This document shows, piece by piece, positions 16,987-25,636 of a DNA stretch of 63,189 nucleotides. Position 1 is the stretch's first letter. The number at the start of each line of letters is the position of its first letter. Below the pieces are notes generated by a model. That model did no database searches. It had not been told where the DNA came from and saw only the letters and a list, made by a program, of their open reading frames with translations. The DNA comes from Pelistega sp. (GTDB lineage Bacteria > Pseudomonadota > Gammaproteobacteria > Burkholderiales > Burkholderiaceae_B): NCBI GenBank assembly GCA_030538255.1, contig JAUNUI010000019.1, forward strand, positions 1 to 63,189, written 5' to 3'. The position numbers and the translations under genes were made by a program.

Positions 16987-18324
16987 ATGGAACTTAAGGG
17001 CTTAAGAGGGGGGCAAGAGCCACTTACCTTAGATGATATTTTGTCAGGTGATGATGCTTTCGGCTTGCTCGCTGGGGTAGTTGTTCCGCAGGTGGCGATT
17101 ACGGCAGATGAGCGCCTGATTCAAGGCTTTAATGAGATCAATGCCTTTTATCAACAGCATAATCGTTGGCCACTAGAGACAGGAAGTATGGAGGAGAGGC
17201 GCCTCGCAAGACGTCTTAAGAGCATCAAAGAAAATCAGGAACAGCATGAGGCCTTGCGGCCCTTTGATATGTATGGTGCCTTGGCGCAGGAGAGCGCATC
17301 GCCTTTTTTCAATCAAGCCCAGGTAGAAGGACTAAGTGAGCCTGAGTCTGGGGAAGCATTTAAATTAGAAGCGGAGTCCACGGGTTTCATAGAATCGGCT
17401 GAGCCCACGATAAGTCCAGAGGCAGTAACATCGCTGGATGATATTTTTAATAGCGATCCATTGGGCTTGTTGGACGTGGGAGATATAGGCGTCTTACGCT
17501 TGGATAATGTTCCTGAGCTAGGACAAGGACCTTATGCCGAAGAAGAGATGGGGACTCGATTTGAATGTAAGGATTTCTGGAAGTTTGAAGCCTACTTTAA
17601 AAAAACGCATGACGCCTTGAGAGCAGGTACTGCTGAAATGCGACGCTTGCAAACCGAACAAAACCTACATGTGGGCGATACCTTCCTATTGCATGGGGTG
17701 CTGTGCTATATCACCGATATGTTTAAAACAGAGGAACGTAAGAGTACCCGTAAAAATGCTCGCTTACGCTTAATCTTCGAGAATGGCATGGAGTCGAATA
17801 TGTTGATGCGCTCCTTAGCACGGGCCGTCTATAAAGACGAAAATGGACGGCAGATACTGTTTCTTGATGAAGAATCGATTGATGATGATTTAGTTAATAA
17901 ATTTAAAGCGACAAGCCCAGATCTGACAACGGGTCACCTTTATGTTTTAAAACTCTTGAAGCCCAATGAGCAACTGAGAGAGTTTACAGACTTACATAAA
18001 ATTGGCTTCACCACAAGCGACATCAATGCACGGATTCGCAATTGTGAGAATGATATCGCTTTCTTGGAAAGTAAAGTAATTCCTGTGCTTTCTTTCGAGT
18101 GCCAGAATATGAATCCACAAGTATTTGAAAACCTAATCCATACCTTCTTAAATGGGCAGCGCCTGAACCTAACATTGATATCTAAAGATGGGAACGCCTA
18201 TAAACCACAAGAGTGGTTTGATGTGAGTTTAGATGTTATTGAGCAAGTCGCTAATTTGATAATGAGCGGTGAGATTAGTCTCTATCGGATGAATAATACG
18301 ACTGGGGAGTTGGTGCGGAAGTAG
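16987..18324 (+). CDS. T5orf172 (GIY-YIG-superfamily) nuclease subunit (YeeC-like)
   Basis: A 445-residue protein. The C-terminal part (about 310-425) is a T5orf172 domain: GHLYVLKLLKPNEQ, then HKIGFTTSDINARIRNCEN and FENLIHTFLNGQRL, giving the Y/KIG core, an arginine and a candidate catalytic glutamate of the GIY-YIG fold. Residues about 40-80 repeat the helicase-associated module at the end of the preceding helicase (INAFYQQHNRWPLETGSMEE). Two short acidic repeats, LDDILSGDDAFGLL (about 16) and LDDIFNSDPLGLL (about 148), look like docking peptides. Probably the effector nuclease of the set. Weak ribosome site GGAGAGG 9-12 nt before ATG inside the helicase gene suggests coupling. Confidence 0.8.
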   Translation: MELKGLRGGQEPLTLDDILSGDDAFGLLAGVVVPQVAITADERLIQGFNEINAFYQQHNRWPLETGSMEERRLARRLKSIKENQEQHEALRPFDMYGALAQESASPFFNQAQVEGLSEPESGEAFKLEAESTGFIESAEPTISPEAVTSLDDIFNSDPLGLLDVGDIGVLRLDNVPELGQGPYAEEEMGTRFECKDFWKFEAYFKKTHDALRAGTAEMRRLQTEQNLHVGDTFLLHGVLCYITDMFKTEERKSTRKNARLRLIFENGMESNMLMRSLARAVYKDENGRQILFLDEESIDDDLVNKFKATSPDLTTGHLYVLKLLKPNEQLREFTDLHKIGFTTSDINARIRNCENDIAFLESKVIPVLSFECQNMNPQVFENLIHTFLNGQRLNLTLISKDGNAYKPQEWFDVSLDVIEQVANLIMSGEISLYRMNNTTGELVRK

Positions 18325-18373
18325 TTGTTTTGTGTGACGTGGCTATTCGTAGACAAGTTGAAAGGAGTGTGCA

Positions 18374-19339
18374 GTGGCGTGTAATGGGTATAATCATCAT
18401 CCTTCTTGTAATTGTGGGTGGGGTGGGGTGTGGTATGGTGGTTCATCGTCTAATGACGGGTGGCTTTTTAATAAACCATGGACAACTAGAACGTTGGGTA
18501 GACAACCTAGCACATTCGATCTTCTAGCCGCAAACTATACTAAGCCAAATGTATCATGTCCAGTGTGCGGGGAGACGGTATTTTATTTTCGGTCACGTTA
18601 TGGCGGTCGTGTATATTTTGATAGTTTAGGGCCACCTTGGCCGAAACATCCTTGCACTTCGAGTGATAGTATTCCCAGAAGAGTTAGTATAATACCGTGG
18701 CAGGAAGACGAGTGGAGGGCATTATCTAAGGTTCATATTGAACTAATAAGCGAAAGTAAGCGCACTTATTCGATCAGGGGAGAAAGTAATGGCCGCATAA
18801 ATGTGTTCTATTGTTGTTCTCCTGTGGTGATTACTGCCGATATTGTAAGAGTTAAGAGAGTTGGTTATGGTGTTTTTTCTGCTTCAATGCTGTACTTTGA
18901 ACCAGATGAACAGACTTGGTATGTTGCCGATATACCCGTTTTTACTTCTGAAAAAGATGCTATTGAGCATGGTCCAGGTGTGAGCATAGAAAGAGTTGCC
19001 TTGCAGCAAGAAGAATGCCCTTTTTATTTGAGCACGAGATATAAACAAAATTCGGAAAAAGAAAAGAAAAATAATGTTGTTTCCTTGGTGAACGAAGCGA
19101 AGGATGTGAGTATCGGTTTACATGCAAACTTAGTAGGAATAGATAGTGGATATTTTATTGTAAAATCCATTAAGTTTAAAATATATAATTATGACTTTTC
19201 CATAAGCAACTATGAAAATATTGGATTACTCTTTAGTCAGAGAGAACTTTTGCAATGTCCCTATTGTCGTGCAAAATTGAACAGAAAAAAAGTAAGAAGG
19301 CATATTAGAATACAGCATGGCTATCTTCTTCCGCTTTGA
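18374..19339 (+). CDS. Zinc-ribbon/zinc-finger protein following the yeeABC-like set
   Basis: A 321-residue protein from GTG 18374 with AAGGAG 6 nt upstream, 49 bp after the nuclease gene. Three cysteine modules: N-terminal CNGYNHHPSCNCGWGGVW, a CPVCGETVFYFRSRYGG...HPC ribbon (about 60-93), and a C-terminal CPYCRAKLNRKKVRRHIRIQH finger of C2H2 form. The centre is beta-rich and unassigned. I have seen the CNGYNH-CGWGG opening in uncharacterised proteins but know no function. Position suggests a fourth component of the defense operon; base composition falls toward the 3' end, hinting at separate origin. Confidence 0.6.
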   Translation: MACNGYNHHPSCNCGWGGVWYGGSSSNDGWLFNKPWTTRTLGRQPSTFDLLAANYTKPNVSCPVCGETVFYFRSRYGGRVYFDSLGPPWPKHPCTSSDSIPRRVSIIPWQEDEWRALSKVHIELISESKRTYSIRGESNGRINVFYCCSPVVITADIVRVKRVGYGVFSASMLYFEPDEQTWYVADIPVFTSEKDAIEHGPGVSIERVALQQEECPFYLSTRYKQNSEKEKKNNVVSLVNEAKDVSIGLHANLVGIDSGYFIVKSIKFKIYNYDFSISNYENIGLLFSQRELLQCPYCRAKLNRKKVRRHIRIQHGYLLPL

Positions 19340-19440
19340 TGTATTAATTTTGAAACAATCTATTGGATTAAAAAGGAGAATATAAAAGTAGAGTAATTTT
19401 CTAAGTTTATGGGGGCTACCAAGGGGGAAGTTACACATTA

Positions 19441-19602
19441 TTCATGAAGAGTCATGCAAAACAGTTATTGAATCTAGTGCTTATTGAATATCTTGGAGTA
19501 TATTACAACCGAATCCGACGTCATTCAGTAAATGTATGGATAAACCCAACTCAGTTTGACGAACATTATTGTGTTGCTTTAGAGGAACAGCCTATCTATT
19601 AA
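19441..19602 (+). pseudogene. IS3-family transposase C-terminal remnant
   Basis: 53 codons reading through YLGVYYNRIRRHSVNVWINP and PTQFDEHY to a stop, the conserved end of IS3-family OrfB integrases. No upstream catalytic D-D-E part survives. It marks an insertion scar between the defense island and the toxin-antitoxin region. Confidence 0.7.
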
Positions 19603-19837
19603 TTTGGCTAGGAACAGTAAATGAGGATACTAATTTTTTGGACATAACAGTTCCTTAAAAGGTAAAAACTTATCTTATCGTAGAACGGTTTGTGGTACTA
19701 GCGTTTAGGCAGTGACTTTTTTATAGCGTGTTTTTTTCATAGAAAACTCCTTTTGGATAGTGTATAGAATTTTCTACTTTTAAGCATTCGGATTTTTAGG
19801 GGGGAATACAATTAAATATAAGCGTTATCATTTTGGT
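19603..19837. other. AT-rich gap after IS3 remnant
   Basis: No gene, hairpin terminator or promoter that I can support; the sequence is AT-rich and probably degraded mobile-element DNA. Confidence 0.4.
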
Positions 19838-19969
19838 ATGGCAACAACCAGACCAGTTGCTTATCAACCGATTCTGGACCGAATTATTAAATTGACAGCT
19901 AAACCATTTCCAAGCCTACTTGAAAATTGGGTTACACGTGAACAACATAACCGAGGATATAACCAATGA
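19838..19969 (+). CDS. 43-residue hypothetical protein
   Basis: ATG 19838 to TGA, reading MATTRPVAYQPILDRIIKL and ending REQHNRGYNQ. Its stop overlaps the start of the following gene (ATGA), so the two are probably co-translated. It may be the tail of a larger truncated gene; the frame is open upstream only to a stop about 15 codons earlier. No family recognised. Confidence 0.4.
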   Translation: MATTRPVAYQPILDRIIKLTAKPFPSLLENWVTREQHNRGYNQ

Positions 19970-20292
19970 AAGAGATTAATGTAAAAGAGTTTTTTGATGG
20001 CTTTGTCATTGGCAAGACTACATTTTTGTTCGTAAGTATGTTTTTAGAGGGTAAAAAGCGAACCCCGATGAATTGCCTACTGAAGCCCCGACCCATTGTT
20101 CGCAGGGAGGAAAAGACTTATGGCTTGCAAACGGATTTCAACGATACACCTGAGTTCAAGTCACGAGTCAATAAGATTAATAAGGGGATTGGCGTAATAA
20201 CTGAAACCTACCCTAATTCCATCGTTCAAAATGAGGATGGAACGTACACTTTTACTTGGAGCAACAAGTTCATCACCTACATTATTGAATAA
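19966..20292 (+). CDS. 108-residue hypothetical protein
   Basis: Reads MKEINVKEFFDGFVIGKTTF, a basic middle (KKRTPMNCLLKPRPIVRREE) and TETYPNSIVQNEDGTYTFTW. Coupled to the 43-residue ORF by an ATGA overlap. No signal peptide or membrane segment and no family that I recognise; the placement between IS3 debris and a toxin-antitoxin pair suggests accessory cargo. Confidence 0.45.
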   Translation: MKEINVKEFFDGFVIGKTTFLFVSMFLEGKKRTPMNCLLKPRPIVRREEKTYGLQTDFNDTPEFKSRVNKINKGIGVITETYPNSIVQNEDGTYTFTWSNKFITYIIE

Positions 20293-20319
20293 CTCAAGCG
20301 AGGCCTCAATATCTAATCC

Positions 20320-20835
20320 CTACAATTGCCTAATGACATCCATATGTATAAATAGTCGCATGGGTTCATCAGAAAACTGCGTAAATATGCCTAGGTGTTG
20401 ATAAAACTTCATTGCATCGTCGTCCAGAACATCAATGACTACGCCAATAGCGGGTAAGCCATGTTGATTAATGGAATAGGAAGTTCGCAATGCATGAATT
20501 AAGGTTTTAACCCCTAGCTGTTTTTGTTGATGAGCAACAGAAACAGCTAATCTTGCCAATAGCACAATAGGTATGGGGTAGGCGGGTAACAATTTAGATT
20601 GCTTGGGCAAGGATTCTCGTCGTACAGAACTGCTTGCTAAGGTGAAATATGCAGCTATCTGAGCTTTGTTCTCATTGGATTGACAGGGTAAGACCCATGT
20701 TCTACTCAATCCTAGCGCATTGTTTTTAACTGCAAATCGACTTAAATATTCATTAAGGTTTTGCTTGCCACAATCAAAGTTTTTAAGGTCATGAGTCTTA
20801 GCGTCTGCAACTTCAAATGTTGTTCCTAATAACAA
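20320..20835 (-). CDS. GNAT-family toxin (TacT/AtaT-like)
   Basis: A 171-residue N-acetyltransferase-fold protein: FDCGKQNLNEYLSRFA, AAYFTLASSSVRRESLP, IPIVLLARLAVSVAHQQKQLGVKTLI (acetyl-CoA-binding loop in divergent form) and DDDAMKFYQHLGI near the C-terminus. These are hallmarks of toxins that acetylate aminoacyl-tRNA. It begins with TTG 2 bp after the antitoxin stop, using the AGAGGG in the antitoxin end. The pairing with a DUF1778 protein makes the toxin call secure. Confidence 0.88.
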   Translation of the reverse strand: MLLGTTFEVADAKTHDLKNFDCGKQNLNEYLSRFAVKNNALGLSRTWVLPCQSNENKAQIAAYFTLASSSVRRESLPKQSKLLPAYPIPIVLLARLAVSVAHQQKQLGVKTLIHALRTSYSINQHGLPAIGVVIDVLDDDAMKFYQHLGIFTQFSDEPMRLFIHMDVIRQL

Positions 20836-20837
20836 TT

Positions 20838-21113
20838 TTAAAAACCCTCTTTATCTAAGAGTTGAGCAGCTTGTTTTAAACGGTTCGGAACTGATTGTTG
20901 TGCATTACAGATTTCAATAAATCGGTCAAATTGAGTATTACTTAATTCAATATTCGCTTGCTCTTGTAAAATTTGTGGGGCTTGATCGCGAATTAAGCGA
21001 ACCAGGAACTCCGTAAGCGAGGAACAACCTGACGCAGCAGCAGCGCGTTCTGCTAATAATTTTGTTTCGACATCCACTCGCATCTCTATGCGCTCACGAG
21101 AAATAGTTGACAT
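20838..21113 (-). CDS. DUF1778 (TacA-like) ribbon-helix-helix antitoxin
   Basis: A 91-residue antitoxin: SRERIEMRVDVETKLLAERAAAASGCSSLTEFL is the DNA-binding ribbon-helix-helix, and the C-terminal helices (FDRFIEICNAQQSVPNRL) should occlude the GNAT toxin active site. A GAGGAG ribosome site precedes ATG. A palindromic operator lies 34-52 bp upstream. Confidence 0.9.
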   Translation of the reverse strand: MSTISRERIEMRVDVETKLLAERAAAASGCSSLTEFLVRLIRDQAPQILQEQANIELSNTQFDRFIEICNAQQSVPNRLKQAAQLLDKEGF

Positions 21114-21146
21114 ATCAGATCTCCTCTTGTTTTAAAATTATATCAT

Positions 21147-21165
21147 GTACGGCAGTTTTCCGTAC
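21147..21165 (-). promoter_or_regulatory. Palindromic operator of the DUF1778/GNAT pair
   Basis: GTACGG-N7-CCGTAC, a perfect 6-bp dyad just upstream of the antitoxin gene, suited to binding by the ribbon-helix-helix dimer for autoregulation. Confidence 0.6.
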
Positions 21166-21308
21166 GACTGTTTGATGGCTAAGTGTATCAAGTATTAATG
21201 TCAATGGAAAGTTGCCTTAGTTGCTGCTTGCTCCTTCTTATTAAAGCCGAAGGAAAATGGCAAAAGCTCAAAGAGTACAAGGATGACTTTCTTTAATGTT
21301 TGTCAATC

Positions 21309-21401
21309 AGTGGTTCATTAAGTGGTAATATAGGTGGTGATATAGGTGGTGTAATCTGGGTTATTGGTGGTATAATGAGTGGTGTAATTAATTCTACTTA
21401 A
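21309..21401 (+). pseudogene. Remnant of a second AlbA_2-type gene (Gly-rich linker)
   Basis: In one frame this reads SGSLSGNIGGDIGGVIWVI and further to a stop, closely resembling the linker SSLDGDVGGNVGGKKGGDKGG of the AlbA_2 gene downstream. The preceding stretch (about 21245-21295) also reads as a protein tail, KWQKLKEYKDDFL. I take the 21.2-21.4 kb gap as decayed coding DNA including a partial duplicate of the neighbour. Confidence 0.4.
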
Positions 21402-21566
21402 GCATGCTATTTGTAGTGCACGCATCTCTTAGTGAATGGCACCATTGGCCATGTATTGCCTAGGCTAAATCTAGCTACTGTGGCTTTTACTAAATTTCTT
21501 TTTGACAGATATACCGCTACTATTGAATAACGCTGTATTTTTAGTGAACTCACAGGAACTTAGTTT

Positions 21567-23045
21567 ATGAGTACGTCCCACCCCTTGCTTCTTGAAATTC
21601 ATAAGGGCGAAAGTAAAACTCTCGAATTCAAACAGCAACTACCAAAAGGGCAGCAGCTTGCTAAGACGCTCATTGCCTTTGCGAATAGTAGCGGCGGTAA
21701 GTTGATTATTGGTGTTTCTGATGATCGGCAGTTGCTGGGGATACGAGACGATATTTTTGAATTGCAAGATAGAATCACCTCAATGATTTATGAGTTGTGC
21801 ACGCCACAATTGGCGGCGCAAATTTATATTGAGAATATTGAGGGTGTAGAGTTATTGGTGGTAGAGGTGGCGAGGGGTAGCTTGTTTCTATACTACCTTA
21901 AATCAGCCGGGCGAGATCAAGGAACGTATATTCGCCTCGGCGCCAGTAATCGTGTTGCATCAGCTGACTATATACAGCAATTGGAACTGCAACGCCTGAA
22001 TGTCAGTTTCGATGCTTTGGCCAATTATCAATACCCCATAGAAAAACTTGATTTATCGGTATTGGAAACTGCTTTTAAAGCGGCTAATAAAGAGCTCGGC
22101 ATTGAGAAGTTGTTGAGCTTGAAACTCCTTATTGAGGAACAGGGGACGCTTTATGCGAGTCATGGGCTCTTAATTTTACTTGGTGAGTATGAACATGTGC
22201 TGACCCAGTGTGCCCGCTTTAAGGGTACGAATATGAGCGTATTTTTAGATCGTAAGGAATATACGGGTGATTTGTTTTCTCAACTTGAACAAACAGAAAT
22301 GTTTATCAAAAATCACTTGTCTTTGCGGGCCGAGATTCATGGTTTAAAGCGCTATGACTATTTAGAAATTCCAGAGAATGCCATCCGTGAGGCCTTGGTC
22401 AATGCCTATGTGCATCGTGACTACAGCAACTTTGGTCGTACGATTAAAGTGGCCGTGTATGATGATGTAGTCAATATCGTTTCTCCAGGTGGTTTGCCCA
22501 ATGGCTTAACTGAGGATGATTTACTTCATGGACGCTCAGAAATTCGTAATCGTGTACTCGCCCGTGTGTTCAGAGAGTTGGGTTATATTGAGCATTGGGG
22601 AAGTGGTCTACAGCGAATTAAGCTAATGTGTGAGGCTGAAGGCTTGGCAGAGCCTGAATTTGCTGAAACAGGCGATTCCTTCGACGTGAAACTGTATCGT
22701 CCTGATAGTGAGTCTCAGCGTCGTGTAGCAGGTAGTTCATTGGATGGTGATGTAGGTGGTAATGTGGGCGGTAAGAAAGGTGGTGATAAAGGTGGTTCAG
22801 TCGAGGATTCAGGTGCTGCGGTCGTAGGTGCAATTGAACAGTATGCCTTAACTGAACGTCAAGGACAAATTTTACGATTATTACAAAATCAACCCAGAAT
22901 ATCATATCGCCTGATGGCAGAGCAGCTCGGCATTAATACGTCGGCAATCCAAAAGCATCTTGAGAATTTAAAAGCCGCTGGCTGTCTTGAGCGTGTTGGT
23001 GGAACTCGTGGGTATTGGGCGGTTAAGCCAGGTTTTAAGCGCTAA
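21567..23045 (+). CDS. AlbA_2 (Schlafen-like) / HATPase_c_4 / winged-helix regulator
   Basis: A 492-residue protein often annotated as RecG-like. N-terminal AlbA_2 domain (ESKTLEFKQQLPKGQQLAKT, AFANSSGGKLIIGVSDDRQL), a central ATPase-like region (AIREALVNAYVHRDYS, IVSPGGLPNG), a Gly/Asp/Lys linker (about 392-412) and a C-terminal winged helix (RISYRLMAEQLGINTSAIQKHL). Such proteins act as transcription regulators or in phage defense; the exact role is not known. AGGAAC precedes ATG. Confidence 0.85.
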   Translation: MSTSHPLLLEIHKGESKTLEFKQQLPKGQQLAKTLIAFANSSGGKLIIGVSDDRQLLGIRDDIFELQDRITSMIYELCTPQLAAQIYIENIEGVELLVVEVARGSLFLYYLKSAGRDQGTYIRLGASNRVASADYIQQLELQRLNVSFDALANYQYPIEKLDLSVLETAFKAANKELGIEKLLSLKLLIEEQGTLYASHGLLILLGEYEHVLTQCARFKGTNMSVFLDRKEYTGDLFSQLEQTEMFIKNHLSLRAEIHGLKRYDYLEIPENAIREALVNAYVHRDYSNFGRTIKVAVYDDVVNIVSPGGLPNGLTEDDLLHGRSEIRNRVLARVFRELGYIEHWGSGLQRIKLMCEAEGLAEPEFAETGDSFDVKLYRPDSESQRRVAGSSLDGDVGGNVGGKKGGDKGGSVEDSGAAVVGAIEQYALTERQGQILRLLQNQPRISYRLMAEQLGINTSAIQKHLENLKAAGCLERVGGTRGYWAVKPGFKR

Positions 23046-23096
23046 TCATTTCACCTAAAAATACGATCACATAGTAAACTGATTGTAAATTCATGT

Positions 23097-23125
23097 AAAA
23101 CTCATGAACAAGGATCATGAGTTTT
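23097..23125 (+). terminator. Hairpin terminator after AlbA_2 gene
   Basis: Perfect 11-bp arms AAAACTCATGA / TCATGAGTTTT with a 7-nt loop, followed by AGTTTTG. It lies 52 bp after the stop codon. Confidence 0.7.
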
Positions 23126-23363
23126 AGTTTTGCAAAGGTCTCAAGTTAGGTCTTTTCATGAACAAGCGTTCGTTGAGCAAGCTAATCACTCTAATCACAC
23201 AACCCTCCGAACATTGTGGGCCGCTGCCCAATAAACACCTATCCACCAAACATGAATTTCATTCATGTTAATCTGAAAATCTATCATTTTACTCATATTG
23301 ATAGGCATGGTCTAATACGACATTCGTAATTTGGCTTTTTATAAAATCTAGGTGTCATATTCC

Positions 23364-24350
23364 ATGAGTACAGCTTTTCAATGTTCTATCAAGCGCATTC
23401 GCTTTGATGAGAACTATCAACCTGCAGACAGCACGCGTTTAACTACTAATTTTGCAAATTTAGCTCGTGGCGAAAGCCGCGCGGACAATCTTCGTCGTGC
23501 TTTGGCGATGATTAATAATCGCTTTAATAACTTAGCCAATGTGGATAATCCTAAGGGCGATCGTTATTCGCTTGAGATTGATATTATTTCCGCTGAAATT
23601 GATATTGAAGGCAATGGTAAAGCTTTCCCCTTTATCGAGATGCTAAAAAGCACGATTATTGATCATCAAACCAACGAGCGTATCGAGGGCATGATTGGGA
23701 ATAGTTTCTCTTCTTACGTGCGTGACTATGACTTTAGTGTGGTCTTACCTGCACTGGGTTGCAAGACGAATGAGAAGCCTGAGGAGTTTGGTGATTTACA
23801 CGGGAAGCTTTATCAGTATCTTGTCAATTCTGACGTCTTTAAGGCGGAATTTACTAAGCAACCGGTGATCTGTTTGAGTGTCTCAACCTCCAAGACCTAT
23901 TACCGCACGGCCAATGTGCATCCTATCTTAGGGGTGGAGTATAAGAACGATGAGTACTCGCGTACCGATGATTACTTCGCCAAGATGGGTCTCACTGTGC
24001 GCTATTTTCAACCGGCCAATGGGACGGCTCCGCTGGCCTTCTACTTCTCGGGTGATTTATTACGTGACTACACGGATTTTGAATTAATCAGTGCGATTAG
24101 TACGATGGAAAGTTTCCAGAAGATTTATCGCCCTGAAATCTATAATACGAACTCACCTGCAGGCGTGGTCTATCAGCCAAGCTTGAGCTATCAGGATTAT
24201 TCCTTGACGCAAATTGTGTATGACCGTGTGGAGCGTGGGCAGTTGGCGGTAAAGCAAGGGAAATGGACTGAAGAGCACTTCATTAAGCCGTATCAGGCGG
24301 TTCTGGAACAATGGGCGGCGAATTATCCCAGTGTGAGTCACGCTGCGTAA
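23364..24350 (+). CDS. mesX: MesX (DUF1852), oxygen-dependent partner of MesD
   Basis: A 328-residue DUF1852 protein (MSTAFQCSIKRIRFDENYQP...; VSTSKTYYRTANVHPILGVEY). DUF1852/MesX is reported to be needed with MesD for folate-independent methionine synthesis that depends on oxygen (knowledge). It is followed 43 bp later by mesD. I prefer ATG 23364 over GTG 23352 because AGGTG lies at a usable distance. No S-box or B12 riboswitch is visible upstream. Confidence 0.85.
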   Translation: MSTAFQCSIKRIRFDENYQPADSTRLTTNFANLARGESRADNLRRALAMINNRFNNLANVDNPKGDRYSLEIDIISAEIDIEGNGKAFPFIEMLKSTIIDHQTNERIEGMIGNSFSSYVRDYDFSVVLPALGCKTNEKPEEFGDLHGKLYQYLVNSDVFKAEFTKQPVICLSVSTSKTYYRTANVHPILGVEYKNDEYSRTDDYFAKMGLTVRYFQPANGTAPLAFYFSGDLLRDYTDFELISAISTMESFQKIYRPEIYNTNSPAGVVYQPSLSYQDYSLTQIVYDRVERGQLAVKQGKWTEEHFIKPYQAVLEQWAANYPSVSHAA

Positions 24351-24393
24351 TTGAATACAACAAGATTAAACTATTTAAAGAGAAACGATTGAT

Positions 24394-25419
24394 ATGACAA
24401 TTTTACTTCCAACATCCACGGCGGGTAGTCTGCCTAAACCTTCTTGGCTGGCTGAACCTGAGAAACTCTGGTCACCGTGGAAGCTTGAAGGCGAGGCCTT
24501 ACTTGATGCCAAGCGTGATGCCCTAAGTTTATCCTTGCATGAGCAACAGCTTGCGGGGATTGATATTGTGAGTGATGGCGAGCAGACGCGTCAGCACTTT
24601 GTGACGACGTTTATCGAGCATCTGGAAGGGGTGGATTTCGAGAAGCGCGAGACCATGCGTATTCGTAATCGTTATGATGCAAGTGTGCCATCGGTGGTTG
24701 GTGATGTTGCGCGTAAACAAGCGGTGTTTGTTGAGGATGCGAAGTTCTTACGCAGCCAAACCAAGCAGCCGATTAAGTGGGCATTACCGGGTCCCATGAC
24801 CATGATTGATACACTTTACGATGGTCACTATAAGAGTCGTGAGAAATTGGCTTGGGAATTCGCCAAAATCTTGAACCAAGAAGCGCTTGAGTTGGAAGCG
24901 GCGGGTGTGGATATTATTCAATTTGATGAGCCGGCATTTAACGTATTTTTTGATGAGGTCAATGACTGGGGTGTGGCGACTTTAGAGCGTGCGCTTGAAG
25001 GCTTGAAATGCGAAACCGCGGTTCATATTTGCTACGGTTACGGGATTAAGGCTAATACCGATTGGAAGAAAACTTTAGGCAGTGAATGGCGTCAATACGA
25101 GGTGGCTTTTCCAAAACTTCAGCAATCTAAAGTCGACATCATCTCGTTAGAGTGTCATAACTCACATGTGCCCATGGAATTGATCGAATTGATTCGTGGG
25201 AAAAAGGTCATGGTGGGTGCGATTGACGTTGCCACTAACATTATCGAGACGCCTGAAGAGGTTGCTGATACCTTACGTAAAGCGTTGCAGTTCGTCGATG
25301 CAGATAATCTCTACCCATGTACCAACTGTGGTATGGCCCCTTTGGCTCGTGATGTCGCACGTGCTAAGCTGCATGCCTTAAGCGCAGGTGCGGCGATTAT
25401 TCGGCAAGAATTGGTTTAA
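24394..25419 (+). CDS. mesD: MesD, core MetE-like folate-independent methionine synthase
   Basis: A 341-residue protein equal to the C-terminal catalytic half of MetE only. Zinc-ligand motifs HICYGYG (about 212) and CTNCGMAPL (about 310) and the substrate loop DEPAFNVFF are present. It lacks the N-terminal MetE domain that helps bind methyl-tetrahydrofolate; the family takes its methyl group from another donor using MesX and oxygen (knowledge, family of folate-independent methionine synthases). Confidence 0.87.
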   Translation: MTILLPTSTAGSLPKPSWLAEPEKLWSPWKLEGEALLDAKRDALSLSLHEQQLAGIDIVSDGEQTRQHFVTTFIEHLEGVDFEKRETMRIRNRYDASVPSVVGDVARKQAVFVEDAKFLRSQTKQPIKWALPGPMTMIDTLYDGHYKSREKLAWEFAKILNQEALELEAAGVDIIQFDEPAFNVFFDEVNDWGVATLERALEGLKCETAVHICYGYGIKANTDWKKTLGSEWRQYEVAFPKLQQSKVDIISLECHNSHVPMELIELIRGKKVMVGAIDVATNIIETPEEVADTLRKALQFVDADNLYPCTNCGMAPLARDVARAKLHALSAGAAIIRQELV

Positions 25420-25636
25420 GCTTTGATATGATTCTGTAGTTCGTGGTTTTAGACGCTAACTTTTTAGCGGCTAATGTTTGCGCGTTTATTTTTTCGCTTA
25501 TTTATGGTCGCCTATTTTAAGCCTCATATTAAGCTCAATTATTTTTGCTTGAGCATGACTATATTTAAGCCACATTATTTTTAGTCGAGCACTTTTAGTC
25601 AGTTTTTTAGTAGAACATTATTAGTAGGGAAGGGTA
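25420..25636. other. AT-rich intergenic stretch with imperfect repeats
   Basis: Several degenerate repeats of the form TTTTTAG(C/T)... and GAGCA(T/C) are seen between 25440 and 25625. No ORF, terminator or clear promoter. Confidence 0.3.

Noticed and set aside
18330-18527. 65-codon ORF with a hydrophobic helix overlapping the zinc-finger gene start
   Set aside because: The other frame has a ribosome site at GTG 18374 and structured cysteine motifs across the overlap, so this is probably a chance frame.
22618-22905. His-rich 95-codon minus-strand ORF opposite the AlbA_2 linker
   Set aside because: Histidine-rich reading of the Gly-codon repeats on the opposite strand; no start signals.
23046-23363. 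Search for a SAM or cobalamin riboswitch upstream of mesX
   Set aside because: Apart from the terminator hairpin of the preceding gene I see no S-box, SAM-II or B12-box-like elements.
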